Below, one piece after another: positions 15,034 through 23,939 of a DNA stretch of 64,000 bases (position 1 is the first letter of the stretch; each line of letters starts with the position of its first letter). The position numbers and the translations under genes are program-made. The stretch spans positions 1,240,001-1,304,000 of the forward strand of contig NZ_CP032101.1 of NCBI RefSeq assembly GCF_003544855.1, read 5' to 3'. This DNA comes from Malaciobacter marinus. GTDB lineage: Bacteria > Campylobacterota > Campylobacteria > Campylobacterales > Arcobacteraceae. Under the pieces are notes generated by a model. The model did not search any database and was not told the DNA's origin. It saw only the letters and a list, made by a program, of their open reading frames with translations.

Positions 15034-16428
15034 TTACAATTTGCAATGTAATTTAAGTAAATAGTCTTGTGCAATGTTTAAATGATTTTGAAGTTTTTCT
15101 TTTGACATTTTTTCAAGAAGTGAAAGTTGCATTTTCATTCTAGGATTTGTTTTAAATAAATGTCCATATTTATATAAAAATCTCCAATAAAGTGCATCTA
15201 AAATGACACACCAACTCTCTTTTTTACTGTAATCACTCATTTTAATTAAGTAATTAGAACTACAAATATAAGGTTTTGTCGTAATACTTCCCCCATCACT
15301 ATAACCACTCATAGCATATACATTTCCTACCATTACCCAATCATATGCATCAATAAAATTTTCCATAAAGTATTTATATATCTCATCTGGGTGTATCTCT
15401 AATAAAACAAAAATATTTCCTAAAACCATAAGTCTTTCTATATGATGTGCATATGAGGTTTGTTTTAGTTTTTTTACTACATCATCAAGTATTGTTATTC
15501 CACTATTTGCTTCAATTATAGCTTTTGGCATAGAGTTTTTAAAGTTAAAAAAGTTAGAGTTTCTAAGCTTTATTCCATCATCTTGATAAATTCTTAACAT
15601 AAACTCTCTCCAGCCAATTATTTGTCTAATAAAGCCTTCTTTTGCATTATAAGGTGCTTTTGCTTTTAATGCACCTTGTATTACATCATCTAAATTTAAA
15701 AGTCCAATATTTAAACTGCTTGAAATATTTGAATGAAAAAGATACTCTAAACCATCTTTTTTAGTAATAGCATCTTGGTAGTTTCCAAAATTGTCAAATT
15801 TTTCTTTAAAAAAGTATTCAAGTTGAATCTTAGCTTCTTGGAAAGTCACAGGATAGTTAAAGCTATCTATTTGTCCAATTGAATCAAATTTTTCACAATA
15901 TTGTTTAGCCTCTTTTATATATTTATTATCATAAGATAAAGTTGCAGGAATAAATATATCTTTTGGTAGTTTTTTTCTATTTTCACTATCAAAACTATAT
16001 TTCCCATATAAAGGCTTTCCCTCATTCATAAATATATTTAACTCTTTTCGTCTATTTGCATAAAAGTTATGTAAAAATTTACTTTTATCATCAACATTTA
16101 AAAAGTTAGGGTTTTTTAAAGTTTTTATATTTTGAAAATTTCCATATATTTTCTTTTCTAAATAATTATCAAAAAGTTCATATATATAAACTTTTTCATT
16201 TTTATACTTTTGTAAATAACTATCTTCTTCAAAATACTCAACATCAATACTGTTATTTTGTAAGTAATTTTCATAAAACTTCATACTAGCTCTATGCAAA
16301 ACTAATTTTTGAATATGAAAGTTATATTGAGTAAAAAATAAAGGCTCTTCTACTAAGATAACTTTCTTGTCTTTTAAGTTTTCAATGTTTTCAAATAATT
16401 GATGAGGATAAATTAAAAAAAGTTTCAT
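15034..16428 (-). CDS. Cryptochrome/photolyase family protein (PhrB/FeS-BCP type)
   Basis: A 464-residue photolyase-related protein of the PF04244 group, whose member PhrB repairs (6-4) photoproducts using FAD. Diagnostic blocks are the N-terminal LVLHRASMKFY, the core YNAKEGFIRQIIGWREFM, SYAHHIERLMVLGN and GYSDGGSITTKPYICSSNYLIKMSDY, and the DALYWRF end. The cysteine triad that holds the iron-sulfur cluster in PhrB between MSDY and DALYW is reduced to one Cys (SWCVIL). The cluster is probably absent. The start overlaps the stop of the EAL gene by 4 bases. Confidence 0.85.
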   Translation of the reverse strand: MKLFLIYPHQLFENIENLKDKKVILVEEPLFFTQYNFHIQKLVLHRASMKFYENYLQNNSIDVEYFEEDSYLQKYKNEKVYIYELFDNYLEKKIYGNFQNIKTLKNPNFLNVDDKSKFLHNFYANRRKELNIFMNEGKPLYGKYSFDSENRKKLPKDIFIPATLSYDNKYIKEAKQYCEKFDSIGQIDSFNYPVTFQEAKIQLEYFFKEKFDNFGNYQDAITKKDGLEYLFHSNISSSLNIGLLNLDDVIQGALKAKAPYNAKEGFIRQIIGWREFMLRIYQDDGIKLRNSNFFNFKNSMPKAIIEANSGITILDDVVKKLKQTSYAHHIERLMVLGNIFVLLEIHPDEIYKYFMENFIDAYDWVMVGNVYAMSGYSDGGSITTKPYICSSNYLIKMSDYSKKESWCVILDALYWRFLYKYGHLFKTNPRMKMQLSLLEKMSKEKLQNHLNIAQDYLLKLHCKL

Positions 16429-17480
16429 ATTTGTCTAATAATCTCCGCTGCTGGTTTTGCAAAGTAGTATCCTTGTGCATAATCAAGTCCAATGTTTTTA
16501 AGTGTAGCTAATTCATAAGGTGTCTCAACTCCTTCTGCTAATATCTTAATATCATTTTCCATAGCAAGGTTTCTTAAAGCTTTGTAAACTGAACGCTTCA
16601 TCTCATCTTTGTCAATATTATTTATGATATTTCTATCAACTTTTATAATATCAGGTTTCAAGTCAATTATCATATTTAAAGAAGAGTATCCCTCTCCTAC
16701 ATCATCAAGGGCAATTAAAAAGCCTTGTTCTCTATAGTAGTTTAAAATTGTTTTTAAATGTTCTGTATCTTTTACTTTTTGTGTTTCAACTACTTCAAAA
16801 ACAATATTCTTAGGATCAAACTCTAATTGATTTGCCCATTTTACAGTAGAAGCAAGACAAAATTTTGGGTCATAAATAGTTGTAGGAATAAAGTTAATAA
16901 ATACTTTTGCATCAACTTTTTTAACAGCTGTTGTTTTTAAAGCATTTTCTCTACATAATCTATCAAAGTTAAAATCCATATCATTTCTAGCAGATTTTTC
17001 AAATAACACATCAGGATATACTAAATCACCATTTGGCATCACACCTCTAACAAGTGCTTCATATCCAAAGATAGAGTTATTATTCATGTCAATTATAGGT
17101 TGAAAATGAGAAGTAATACTTTTATTTTCTAATATATCAAAGAATGTCTTATCTTCAATAAAATTTAAAAATTTTTCTAAAGGTTTTGCAGATAAAATAG
17201 TACTAAAAGATAGTTTGTGTTGTTCATTTTCTACATATACTTTTATCTCTTTTAACTCAAGTGAATTAAAATATGTTTTTAATGCATCAAAATTTTCTTC
17301 AAAAAATACTTTTGGGTTATCTATTTTAAGTGATACTATATTCTCTTCAACTTTAAAATCCAATGATAGCTTTTGTAAAAATTGTGAAAACTTTCTACTA
17401 AGTTCAGGTACAAGTGAAATAAAGTGAAGATTACTTTTTTGTTGACATATTTTAAATGTTTGTTTACATTTACATTTCAT
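16425..17480 (-). CDS. EAL-domain c-di-GMP phosphodiesterase
   Basis: A 351-residue protein. The first about 115 residues are a cysteine-started N-terminal region of unknown type (CKCKQTFKIC). The rest is an EAL domain with the catalytic set intact: YEALVRG, the metal Asn in FINFIP, FEVVE, LDDVGEGYSS, IIKVDR, LAEGVET and AQGYYF. No GGDEF or membrane segment is seen. It should cut c-di-GMP to pGpG. It overlaps thiE upstream by 11 bases and the photolyase gene downstream by 4, so it is read from the molybdate-thiE transcript. Confidence 0.85.
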   Translation of the reverse strand: MKCKCKQTFKICQQKSNLHFISLVPELSRKFSQFLQKLSLDFKVEENIVSLKIDNPKVFFEENFDALKTYFNSLELKEIKVYVENEQHKLSFSTILSAKPLEKFLNFIEDKTFFDILENKSITSHFQPIIDMNNNSIFGYEALVRGVMPNGDLVYPDVLFEKSARNDMDFNFDRLCRENALKTTAVKKVDAKVFINFIPTTIYDPKFCLASTVKWANQLEFDPKNIVFEVVETQKVKDTEHLKTILNYYREQGFLIALDDVGEGYSSLNMIIDLKPDIIKVDRNIINNIDKDEMKRSVYKALRNLAMENDIKILAEGVETPYELATLKNIGLDYAQGYYFAKPAAEIIRQI

Positions 17481-18099
17481 TTGAAGTCCTTTTAAAGTAG
17501 TTTGAATAAAAATTTGATTGTTCTTTTATATTATTACTTTTCCAAATATCACTAATAACTCCTATCATATCAGGATTTTGTAACATAACAGTGTCAATGT
17601 TTTTATTATTTATTCCTCCAATAGCACATATTGGAATACTTAACTCTTTTTTGGCTTGTGATAATGTTTTTAGGGGAATGGTTTTTGATTTTGGTTTAGT
17701 AGGTGAGTTAAACATAGAACCAAAGGCTACATAATCTACTCCTTGTTGTTGCATCTTTTTTGCTTGAGCTATATTATCATAACAAGATACTCCAAGAATG
17801 CCTTTGAAGTTTTTTCTTATAAACTCTATATTCTCATAATCACTTTTACCAACATGTAAACCATCACATTGAAGTTTTATAGCAAGTTTTACTCTATCAT
17901 TTAATATAAATTTTGCTTTATAACTTCTACAAATGTTTTGCATATCAAGTATTAGTGATTCAATTTGTTCATCAGTACTTATTTTATCTCTTAGTTGAAC
18001 GATTTTTGCTCCACCATCAAGTGCATTTTTTATACTTGCTAATACACTCTCTTTTGGTGTTAGTATATCATCAGTAATTACATATAAACCATTTAACAT
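17470..18099 (-). CDS. thiE: Thiamine phosphate synthase
   Basis: A 209-residue TIM barrel that joins the pyrimidine and thiazole phosphates of thiamine. Family blocks are LYVITDDILT at the start, GGAKIVQLRDK near 31-41, FILNDRVKLAIKLQCDGLHVG near 84-104, ILGVSCYD, VDYVAFGSMFNSPTKP and PICAIGGIN. Length fits ThiE (about 210). No other thiamine gene and no THI-box riboswitch was seen around it. It sits 56 bases after modD on the same strand and overlaps the EAL gene. Confidence 0.9.
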   Translation of the reverse strand: MLNGLYVITDDILTPKESVLASIKNALDGGAKIVQLRDKISTDEQIESLILDMQNICRSYKAKFILNDRVKLAIKLQCDGLHVGKSDYENIEFIRKNFKGILGVSCYDNIAQAKKMQQQGVDYVAFGSMFNSPTKPKSKTIPLKTLSQAKKELSIPICAIGGINNKNIDTVMLQNPDMIGVISDIWKSNNIKEQSNFYSNYFKRTSNEM

Positions 18100-18155
18100 A
18101 AATATCCTTTATATTGAAAGTTTATAGTAATTATTAATTAGTTTGTAGGTCGTTT

Positions 18156-19004
18156 TTAGTGTTTAATTTTTAAATTACAACCTATATTTGCCATACCACA
18201 AGAGTAAATACTACTTGTTACTATTCCATCAATTTGAAGTTTTGCGTAGTTTTCTACATTTGATAGATTAATTCCTCCTGCAACAAGTAATTTAATATGG
18301 GGATAATTACTATTTTTATAATTTACAAGTTTTTCTATCTCATCTAAAGGCATTTTGTCAAGTTGTATAACATCAGCTTTATATTTCATAAGATTTTTTG
18401 CATCTTTTAATGTTTCTGATTCTATGATTACTTTCTTTTCTGGAAGTTGTTTTTTAAAGTTAGTTATTTGATTATAAAACTCTTCATTTGAACTATATAG
18501 TTTTCTATGGTAATCAAAAAATAGTATTGATTCACTAAGACCTAATCTATGAGGCAATGCACCTCCACAAAGTATAGCTTTAATGCACATTTTTTTACTA
18601 AATGGAATAGTTTTTCTTGTAGTTAATAGTTCACAAGTACTATTATGTTGTTTGATGATTTTTAGCATATTATTTGTTTGTGTAGCAATTTTACAACTAT
18701 ATTCTAAAAGTACTTGAGAAAGCTTCAATGTTTGTTGAATATTTTCGTAAGTTCCTTTTATTTTTAGAATTACTTCACCTTTTTTAAGCTTTGTTTTTGA
18801 GGGTTTAAACTCTTTTACTTTACATCCTAAAAGTTTTGCAATACTTGCTGCTTCTTCACTACAAGCAACTATAATATCTTCTCTTGTATATATCTCTAAT
18901 GTGGCTTTTTTATCTTTGTTTGTTTGAATATAAGTAGTTAAATCTAAATAAGGTAAATCTTCATTTATATATTTGTATAGTTCTTCATTTGTTAAATTAA
19001 ACAT
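18156..19004 (-). CDS. modD: ModD, quinolinate phosphoribosyltransferase-like protein
   Basis: A 282-residue protein of the nicotinate-nucleotide pyrophosphorylase fold. It has the family blocks LPYLDLTTYIQT at the start, LLTTRKTIPFSKKMCIKAILCGGALPHRLGLSESILFFDYH in the centre, the Asp/Lys strand VIQLDKMP, and LLVAGGINLSNVENYA near the end. ModD proteins are encoded in molybdate-uptake operons but their role is not settled. Its place after a second Mod permease gene (10 bases) makes ModD more likely than NadC. Confidence 0.85.
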   Translation of the reverse strand: MFNLTNEELYKYINEDLPYLDLTTYIQTNKDKKATLEIYTREDIIVACSEEAASIAKLLGCKVKEFKPSKTKLKKGEVILKIKGTYENIQQTLKLSQVLLEYSCKIATQTNNMLKIIKQHNSTCELLTTRKTIPFSKKMCIKAILCGGALPHRLGLSESILFFDYHRKLYSSNEEFYNQITNFKKQLPEKKVIIESETLKDAKNLMKYKADVIQLDKMPLDEIEKLVNYKNSNYPHIKLLVAGGINLSNVENYAKLQIDGIVTSSIYSCGMANIGCNLKIKH

Positions 19005-19014
19005 CTTTTTCCTT

Positions 19015-19686
19015 TTAAATGTGGTTTTGTTTTGTTTGTAAAAAATTTAGGATTATAAAAAATATTAGTGATATAACTATTAATATACCACTTAAAATAA
19101 GTGCTAAATTATAATCCCCATCAAATACTGCATTATATATAGCAAGTGAAATAGTATCTGTTTTACCTATAATATTTCCTCCTAACATAAGAGTAATTCC
19201 TACTTCTCCTAGCGCCCTTGCACAAGCTATTAATAAACATGCTAATAAACTCTTTTTTATAGAAGGTAAGATAATAAACAAAAATGTTCTTAATTTACTT
19301 TTACCACTTAAATATGAAGCTTCTACAATATTTTTTGGAAATTGCTCAATTGCAGATTGCAAAGGTTTTACCATTAGAGGTAGACCCGCTATAAAACCTG
19401 CAATAACTAAACTAGAAAAAGAGAATATAAAAGATATATCAAATTTATAAAAGATACCACCAATTATACCATCTCTTCCAAGTAGTAAAAGCAAGAAAAA
19501 ACCTATTGCAATTGGAGGAAAGATTAAAGGAAGAGTTACTATTGTATTAAGAAGCCATTTAAATCTAAAATTCTCTTTTGAAAGTAAAAAAGCTAAAAAT
19601 ACACCTATAGTAAGAAATAAAACTAGATTAACCCCAACAGTTTTAGCACTTAAAAACAAAGGGTTGAAAATCGTAGAATAATCCAT
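19015..19686 (-). CDS. Molybdate-type ABC transporter permease (second)
   Basis: A 223-residue inner-membrane permease with about five to six helices. The EAA coupling loop reads EASYLSGKSKLRTFLFIILPSIKKSL, the CysT/ModB pattern that docks the ATPase. ARALGEVGITLMLGG is characteristic of molybdate and tungstate permeases. It starts 3 bases after the stop of a second binding-protein gene. With only one ATPase gene in the operon, it presumably shares ModC with the first permease. Confidence 0.8.
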   Translation of the reverse strand: MDYSTIFNPLFLSAKTVGVNLVLFLTIGVFLAFLLSKENFRFKWLLNTIVTLPLIFPPIAIGFFLLLLLGRDGIIGGIFYKFDISFIFSFSSLVIAGFIAGLPLMVKPLQSAIEQFPKNIVEASYLSGKSKLRTFLFIILPSIKKSLLACLLIACARALGEVGITLMLGGNIIGKTDTISLAIYNAVFDGDYNLALILSGILIVISLIFFIILNFLQTKQNHI

Positions 19687-19689
19687 GTT

Positions 19690-20382
19690 TTATAGACCGT
19701 ATTGAGTAAAAATTTCTTTTGCTTCTTCTGTTTGTAAAAACTTTAATAACTCTTTACACTCTTTTTTACATGCTTTAGTAGAAGCTGCAACTATATCAAT
19801 TTTTGAGTAGAGCTTTTTATCAATTTCAATATAACCACCAAGTTTTGATTTATTTGCTAATGCAGAAGTTAAATTTATAAAACCTGCATCAATTTCATTT
19901 GTTATTAAGTATGTTGTAACTTGTGGAACAGTAGCAGTGATAAAAAGTTTTTCATCTATATTAGAAGATAATTTAGAATTATGAAGTATTTGCATTGCTG
20001 CAATTCCATAAATAGCCTTTTTAGGATGAGGCATTGATACTCTTTTTATTTTATCTGATAATATTTCATTAAGAGTATTTAATTTTGTTTTTTTAGAGTA
20101 AGCAAGTACAGCTTTGCCTTCTCCTATTGAAGTATAATGAATAAAATCGATATTACTTTTATTTTGTAAGAAGTTTTTATCTCCTATAATTAAAGCTAAA
20201 TCAGTATGTTTTGCTTGAGTACTAACTTGTCTCATATTGCCATAGAAAGCATCAATTTTTTTATTATATAGTTTCAGAATTTTTTGTATAGGTTTTTTAT
20301 ATCCTGCCCCTGCTGCAATTTTAAAATCACTTGCATTAGTTACTACAATAGATAAAACCAATGCTAATAATACTTTTTTCAT
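19690..20382 (-). CDS. Molybdate/tungstate-type substrate-binding protein (second)
   Basis: A 230-residue periplasmic protein with signal peptide MKKVLLALVLSIVVTNAS. The oxyanion-binding start reads FKIAAGAGYKKPI instead of the usual ModA AAASL pattern. The hinge PHPKKAIYGIAAM and VPQVTTYLITNEIDAGFI correspond to ModA blocks. It is shorter and more distant than the ModA encoded 2 kb upstream, so its ligand (molybdate, tungstate or another oxyanion) is open. AAGGAC precedes the ATG. Confidence 0.75.
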   Translation of the reverse strand: MKKVLLALVLSIVVTNASDFKIAAGAGYKKPIQKILKLYNKKIDAFYGNMRQVSTQAKHTDLALIIGDKNFLQNKSNIDFIHYTSIGEGKAVLAYSKKTKLNTLNEILSDKIKRVSMPHPKKAIYGIAAMQILHNSKLSSNIDEKLFITATVPQVTTYLITNEIDAGFINLTSALANKSKLGGYIEIDKKLYSKIDIVAASTKACKKECKELLKFLQTEEAKEIFTQYGL

Positions 20383-20390
20383 AATAGTCC

Positions 20391-21242
20391 TTAATTTGAA
20401 ATATTTGGAGAGAAGGCTTTTGTACTTACTCTAACTTTTGAGCCAATTTGAAGATTTATAGTTTCATCTTCACTTAATACAACTTCAACAAGTTGTTGAC
20501 CAATAGATATAATAGCTATATATATAACATCAACTTTTACAATATCTAAAAGCTCTCCCTCAAAAGAAAACTTTGCACTACCACTTGTTTTTAATAATAC
20601 ATCTTTTGCATTACCATCTTTTATAATTTTTGCGTCTTCTAAAACTATTACTCTATTACTTAATCTATAAATCTCACTTGGGTCATGACTTACCATGATT
20701 GTTGTAGTTTTAAACTCACGATGAAGTGTGAGTATCTCATCTTGAAGCTTAGTTCTCATAGATGGATCAAGTGCAGATAATGGTTCATCCATTAATAGAA
20801 GTTTAGGACGGTTCATCAAAGCTCTACATAAACTAACTCTTTGTTTTTGTCCTCCACTTAAAGATGTAACATTTCTATTTTTAAGTTGTGATAATTCAGT
20901 TAACTCTAAAAGATGATTTGCAAGTTTCTCATCTTTATTTACATATAAAAGATTCTGTTTTACACTCATATTAGTAAAAAGTGCATAATCTTGAAATACA
21001 AAACCAATCTCTCTTTGTTGAGGTGGCAAAAACTTTTTATTATCTTGCCAAATTTTATTATCAACTTTAATTTTACTTTCTGATTGCTCTAATCCTGCAA
21101 GTATTCGAAGTAGGGTAGTTTTTCCACTTCCACTAAGTCCTGTAAGAGCAATAAAGTCACCATCATTTATATTAAGTTTAATATCTAGATTCATTTTTCC
21201 ATTTGAACCAATTAACTCTTTATTTACTTCAATATCTATCAT
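20391..21242 (-). CDS. modC: Molybdate ABC transporter ATPase
   Basis: A 283-residue ABC ATPase. Walker A is GLSGSGKTT (near 35-43), the signature is LSGGQKQR (near 127-134), Walker B is LLLMDEPLSALD (near 146-157), and the H-loop is VSHD. A short C-terminal TOBE-like stretch (about 210-283) follows, the usual ModC build. It powers molybdate import. Its start overlaps the modB stop by 4 bases, and it lies between two permease/binding-protein sets that may share it. Confidence 0.9.
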   Translation of the reverse strand: MIDIEVNKELIGSNGKMNLDIKLNINDGDFIALTGLSGSGKTTLLRILAGLEQSESKIKVDNKIWQDNKKFLPPQQREIGFVFQDYALFTNMSVKQNLLYVNKDEKLANHLLELTELSQLKNRNVTSLSGGQKQRVSLCRALMNRPKLLLMDEPLSALDPSMRTKLQDEILTLHREFKTTTIMVSHDPSEIYRLSNRVIVLEDAKIIKDGNAKDVLLKTSGSAKFSFEGELLDIVKVDVIYIAIISIGQQLVEVVLSEDETINLQIGSKVRVSTKAFSPNISN

Positions 21243-21928
21243 AAAAAACTCTTTTTTTGTTTTTGATTAAAAATATAAACACTTAAAAGCACTAAAAAAC
21301 TTATTACTAGCATAATAGCACTATAAATATGTGCACTTTTATAATCCATAATTTCAACAAACTCATATATAGCAACAGAGGCTACTTTTGTTTCATCAGG
21401 AATACTTCCACCAACCATTAATACAACTCCAAATTCACCAACTGTATGAGCAAAAGTAACAATAAGAGCAGTTAATAGTGAGGGTTTTATATTTGGAAGT
21501 GCTACTTTAAATATAGTATAAAATTTACTTTTGCCACTAATATAACTAGCTTCAAGCATATTCTTATTTATACTTTCAAAACCACTTTGTAAAGGTTGAA
21601 CCATAAAAGGTAGAGAGTAAAAACAACTAGCAATAACTAATCCCGTAAAATTAAATACAAGTTGTATTCCTAAATACTCATCAAAAAAGCTTCCTAAACT
21701 TGAATTATATGAAAGTGTATAAAGTAAGTAAAAACCTAAAACCGATGGTGGAAGAACTAAAGGTAGGGCAGTTATTGCTTCTAAAACTGGTTTAATTTTT
21801 GATTTTGTTTGAGAAAGATACCAACTAAGAGGCATTGCTAAAATAAACAAAATAAGTGTTGTTATAAAAGCTAATTTAAATGATAAAATAAAAGGACCAT
21901 ACTCAATACTTGATAACAACTCAATCAT
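21239..21928 (-). CDS. modB: Molybdate ABC transporter permease
   Basis: A 229-residue permease with about five helices. The EAA loop reads EASYISGKSKFYTIFKVALPNIKPSL and the molybdate-type block is FAHTVGEFGVVLMVGGSIP. The first helix and PLVLPPSVLGFYLL are typical ModB. It overlaps the mop gene upstream by 8 bases and modC downstream by 4, so translation is coupled. Confidence 0.9.
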   Translation of the reverse strand: MIELLSSIEYGPFILSFKLAFITTLILFILAMPLSWYLSQTKSKIKPVLEAITALPLVLPPSVLGFYLLYTLSYNSSLGSFFDEYLGIQLVFNFTGLVIASCFYSLPFMVQPLQSGFESINKNMLEASYISGKSKFYTIFKVALPNIKPSLLTALIVTFAHTVGEFGVVLMVGGSIPDETKVASVAIYEFVEIMDYKSAHIYSAIMLVISFLVLLSVYIFNQKQKKSFL

Positions 21929-22319
21929 TTATTACCTCTTTTATTGATAAGTCACTTGATTTAAATATTGCATTTACACAATCTTTTTCTTTAAGGTTTA
22001 ACCTCTTTGCTGATTTTGTAGTAATAATGCTTGTAATACTACTATCATTATGTTGTAGTTTTATACTTGTTAATAATTTCCCCATATCAAGTTTGATGAT
22101 ATCTGACTTTATAGAGTTTGCAAGGCTTATTTGACCTTGCAACTCTTTTGCAATAGCTACATTTGAAGCTTTAACTGTAAGTAAAACTTTTGTTCCAACT
22201 TCAATATTATGTAAATCTAAACTCATCATAGATAAGGTTATATCAAAAAAACTAAACTCAACAATATTTAAATTATCAAGATTATCAATTTTAGAAACTA
22301 CTGCTTTAAACTCATTCAT
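21921..22319 (-). CDS. TOBE/Mop-domain molybdate-binding protein
   Basis: A 132-residue soluble protein made of two Mop/TOBE-like folds (about 1-65 and 70-130). The second has the typical SITSIITTKSAKRLNLKEKDCVNAIFKSSDLSI. Such molbindins bind molybdate or tungstate in the cytoplasm. It starts 4 bases inside the modA stop and overlaps modB by 8, so it is part of the transport operon, perhaps as an anion buffer. Confidence 0.75.
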   Translation of the reverse strand: MNEFKAVVSKIDNLDNLNIVEFSFFDITLSMMSLDLHNIEVGTKVLLTVKASNVAIAKELQGQISLANSIKSDIIKLDMGKLLTSIKLQHNDSSITSIITTKSAKRLNLKEKDCVNAIFKSSDLSIKEVIND

Positions 22320-23065
22320 GGTACTAAATATCCAAACTCTTCAAATATTTTTTTTGCTTTTTTACTTAAAATAAAACTATAAAATGCACTTGCTTCATTA
22401 TTACTTTGTGCTTTTTTAAGAAGTACAATACCTTGATTAATAGGTGTATAAAGTTTTGTATCAACGCTATACCAATTAACACCTTGTTTATATTTACTCA
22501 TCTTATCTGAAAATAAAGATGATTTAGCAATAAAACCAACATCTGCAGCAGTTAAAGCATATGTAACTGTTTGTGAAATTGATTCTGCATAAATTAGTTT
22601 TTTTTCTATATCTTTATAAACTTTTGCATTTTTCATAGCCTCTACACTTGCAGTTCCATATGGCGCAGTTTTTGGATTTGCAATTGCAATTTTTCTAAAA
22701 CTTTTATCTTTTACTAACTCTATACCTTTTGAAAAATCAAGAGCTTTTTTGCTTAAGTAAGCTAGTGAACCTTGTGCATAAACTAAAGGTCTTGTTACTG
22801 CCAAGTCATCTTTATAAAGTGCTTGTGGATACTTCATATTTGCAGCCATAAACAAATCATATGGCGCTCCATTTTTTATTTGTGCAGTTAACTTTCCACT
22901 ACTACCTAAAGTAACTTTTACATTTGTATTTGGATAAAGCTTATTAAACTCTTTTTTCAAATCATCAATTGCATAAGATACATTTGCTGCAACTGCTATA
23001 TTTATATCCCCTGAAAATAGGCTACTTACTAAAAGTGCACTACTTAAAACTACTTTCTTTAACAT
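22316..23065 (-). CDS. modA: Molybdate ABC transporter substrate-binding protein
   Basis: A 249-residue periplasmic protein with signal peptide MLKKVVLSSALLVSSLFSG. The anion site pattern INIAVAANVSYAIDDL, VTLGSSGKLTAQIKNGAPYDLFMAAN, NPKTAPYGTAS and TYALTAADVGFI is standard ModA, including the Ser/Asn contacts for oxyanion. It delivers molybdate to ModBC. It is the second gene after modE, 9 bases downstream. Confidence 0.9.
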   Translation of the reverse strand: MLKKVVLSSALLVSSLFSGDINIAVAANVSYAIDDLKKEFNKLYPNTNVKVTLGSSGKLTAQIKNGAPYDLFMAANMKYPQALYKDDLAVTRPLVYAQGSLAYLSKKALDFSKGIELVKDKSFRKIAIANPKTAPYGTASVEAMKNAKVYKDIEKKLIYAESISQTVTYALTAADVGFIAKSSLFSDKMSKYKQGVNWYSVDTKLYTPINQGIVLLKKAQSNNEASAFYSFILSKKAKKIFEEFGYLVP

Positions 23066-23074
23066 TTTTTCTCC

Positions 23075-23857
23075 TTAATTTCCTAACATAATATCTGATG
23101 ATTTTATCACGGCAAATACTTTTTGCCCAACTTTTAAATCAAGTTGTAAGGCTGCTTCTTTAGTTATAACAGAAGTGATTGTTTCATGAGTTGAAATTTC
23201 AAGTGAAACTTCACAACTTACTTCACTAAAGTTTAAAGTCTTTATTACTCCTTCAAGCTTATTTCTAGCACTAAATCCTAGAAGTTGGCTCGTTGCAATC
23301 ATTACATTGTTTGATTTAAAAATAGCGATAATCTCATCTTCTACTTTTAAACCAAGTGCCGTTACACTATTTGTTGAAATATTAGAAACCATCTTTTGTG
23401 AACTTTTAGTTTTTAAAGTAATACTTGCATTAACATTGTCTTCAACAATTTTTTCTATTTTAACAGCTAATTGATTCCTTGCACTAATTTGCATTGATAC
23501 CCTTTTTAGTGATTTTAGACTTCCCGTGTTAAAGTCAGTAAGACTTGTAAGCTTTTTTAAAAACTTTTCATGCTCTTTTTGTAATATGGAATAAGTTTCA
23601 ATAAGATTTTTACCATAATCTGTTAGTTTAGCTCCACCACCACCTTTTCCACCAGTCTCTTTTTCAACAACAATACTAGGACAAAGGTTATTTATACTAT
23701 CAATTGCTTCCCATGCTGTTTTATAACTCATAGGTATAGTTTTTGCGGCTTTACTAATAGAACCCTCTTTTTCAATTGCTTGTAAAAGTTTAATTCTTTT
23801 TTCCAATAAAAAAGGAGTATCAAGATTTAAAAGTGTTAGTGATGAATCAAATTGCAT
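23075..23857 (-). CDS. modE: Molybdate-responsive regulator ModE
   Basis: A 260-residue repressor. The N-terminal winged helix of the LysR type (KRIKLLQAIEKEGSISKAAKTIPMSYKTAWEAID) is followed by ETGGKGGGGAKLTDYG, a ModE hallmark, and by two C-terminal Mop folds (about 125-190 and 197-258; the second reads SVITKEAALQLDLKVGQKVFAVIKSSDI). The ATG at 23855-23857 was chosen over the TTG at 23860 because AAGGAA lies 4 bases from the ATG and only 1-2 from the TTG. It binds molybdate and controls the operon it leads, through the palindrome at 23879-23908. Confidence 0.9.
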   Translation of the reverse strand: MQFDSSLTLLNLDTPFLLEKRIKLLQAIEKEGSISKAAKTIPMSYKTAWEAIDSINNLCPSIVVEKETGGKGGGGAKLTDYGKNLIETYSILQKEHEKFLKKLTSLTDFNTGSLKSLKRVSMQISARNQLAVKIEKIVEDNVNASITLKTKSSQKMVSNISTNSVTALGLKVEDEIIAIFKSNNVMIATSQLLGFSARNKLEGVIKTLNFSEVSCEVSLEISTHETITSVITKEAALQLDLKVGQKVFAVIKSSDIMLGN

Positions 23858-23878
23858 CAAATTCCTTATGTATTTAAG

Positions 23879-23908
23879 TATATAACGATAAAATATTATC
23901 GTTATATA
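23879..23908. promoter_or_regulatory. ModE operator (perfect palindrome)
   Basis: Thirteen-base arms, TATATAACGATAA and its exact complement TTATCGTTATATA, flank a 4-base AATA spacer. The site lies 21 bases before the modE start, and its halves resemble the TATAACGAT/ATCGTTATA elements of known ModE sites. It should place the whole mod operon under ModE. Confidence 0.75.
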
Positions 23909-23939
23909 TCTTAATATATAATGAAATTTAGAAAAATTA

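Noticed and set aside
18156-19004. Quinolinate phosphoribosyltransferase NadC
   Set aside because: Same fold, but the operon context and the sequence blocks fit ModD better.
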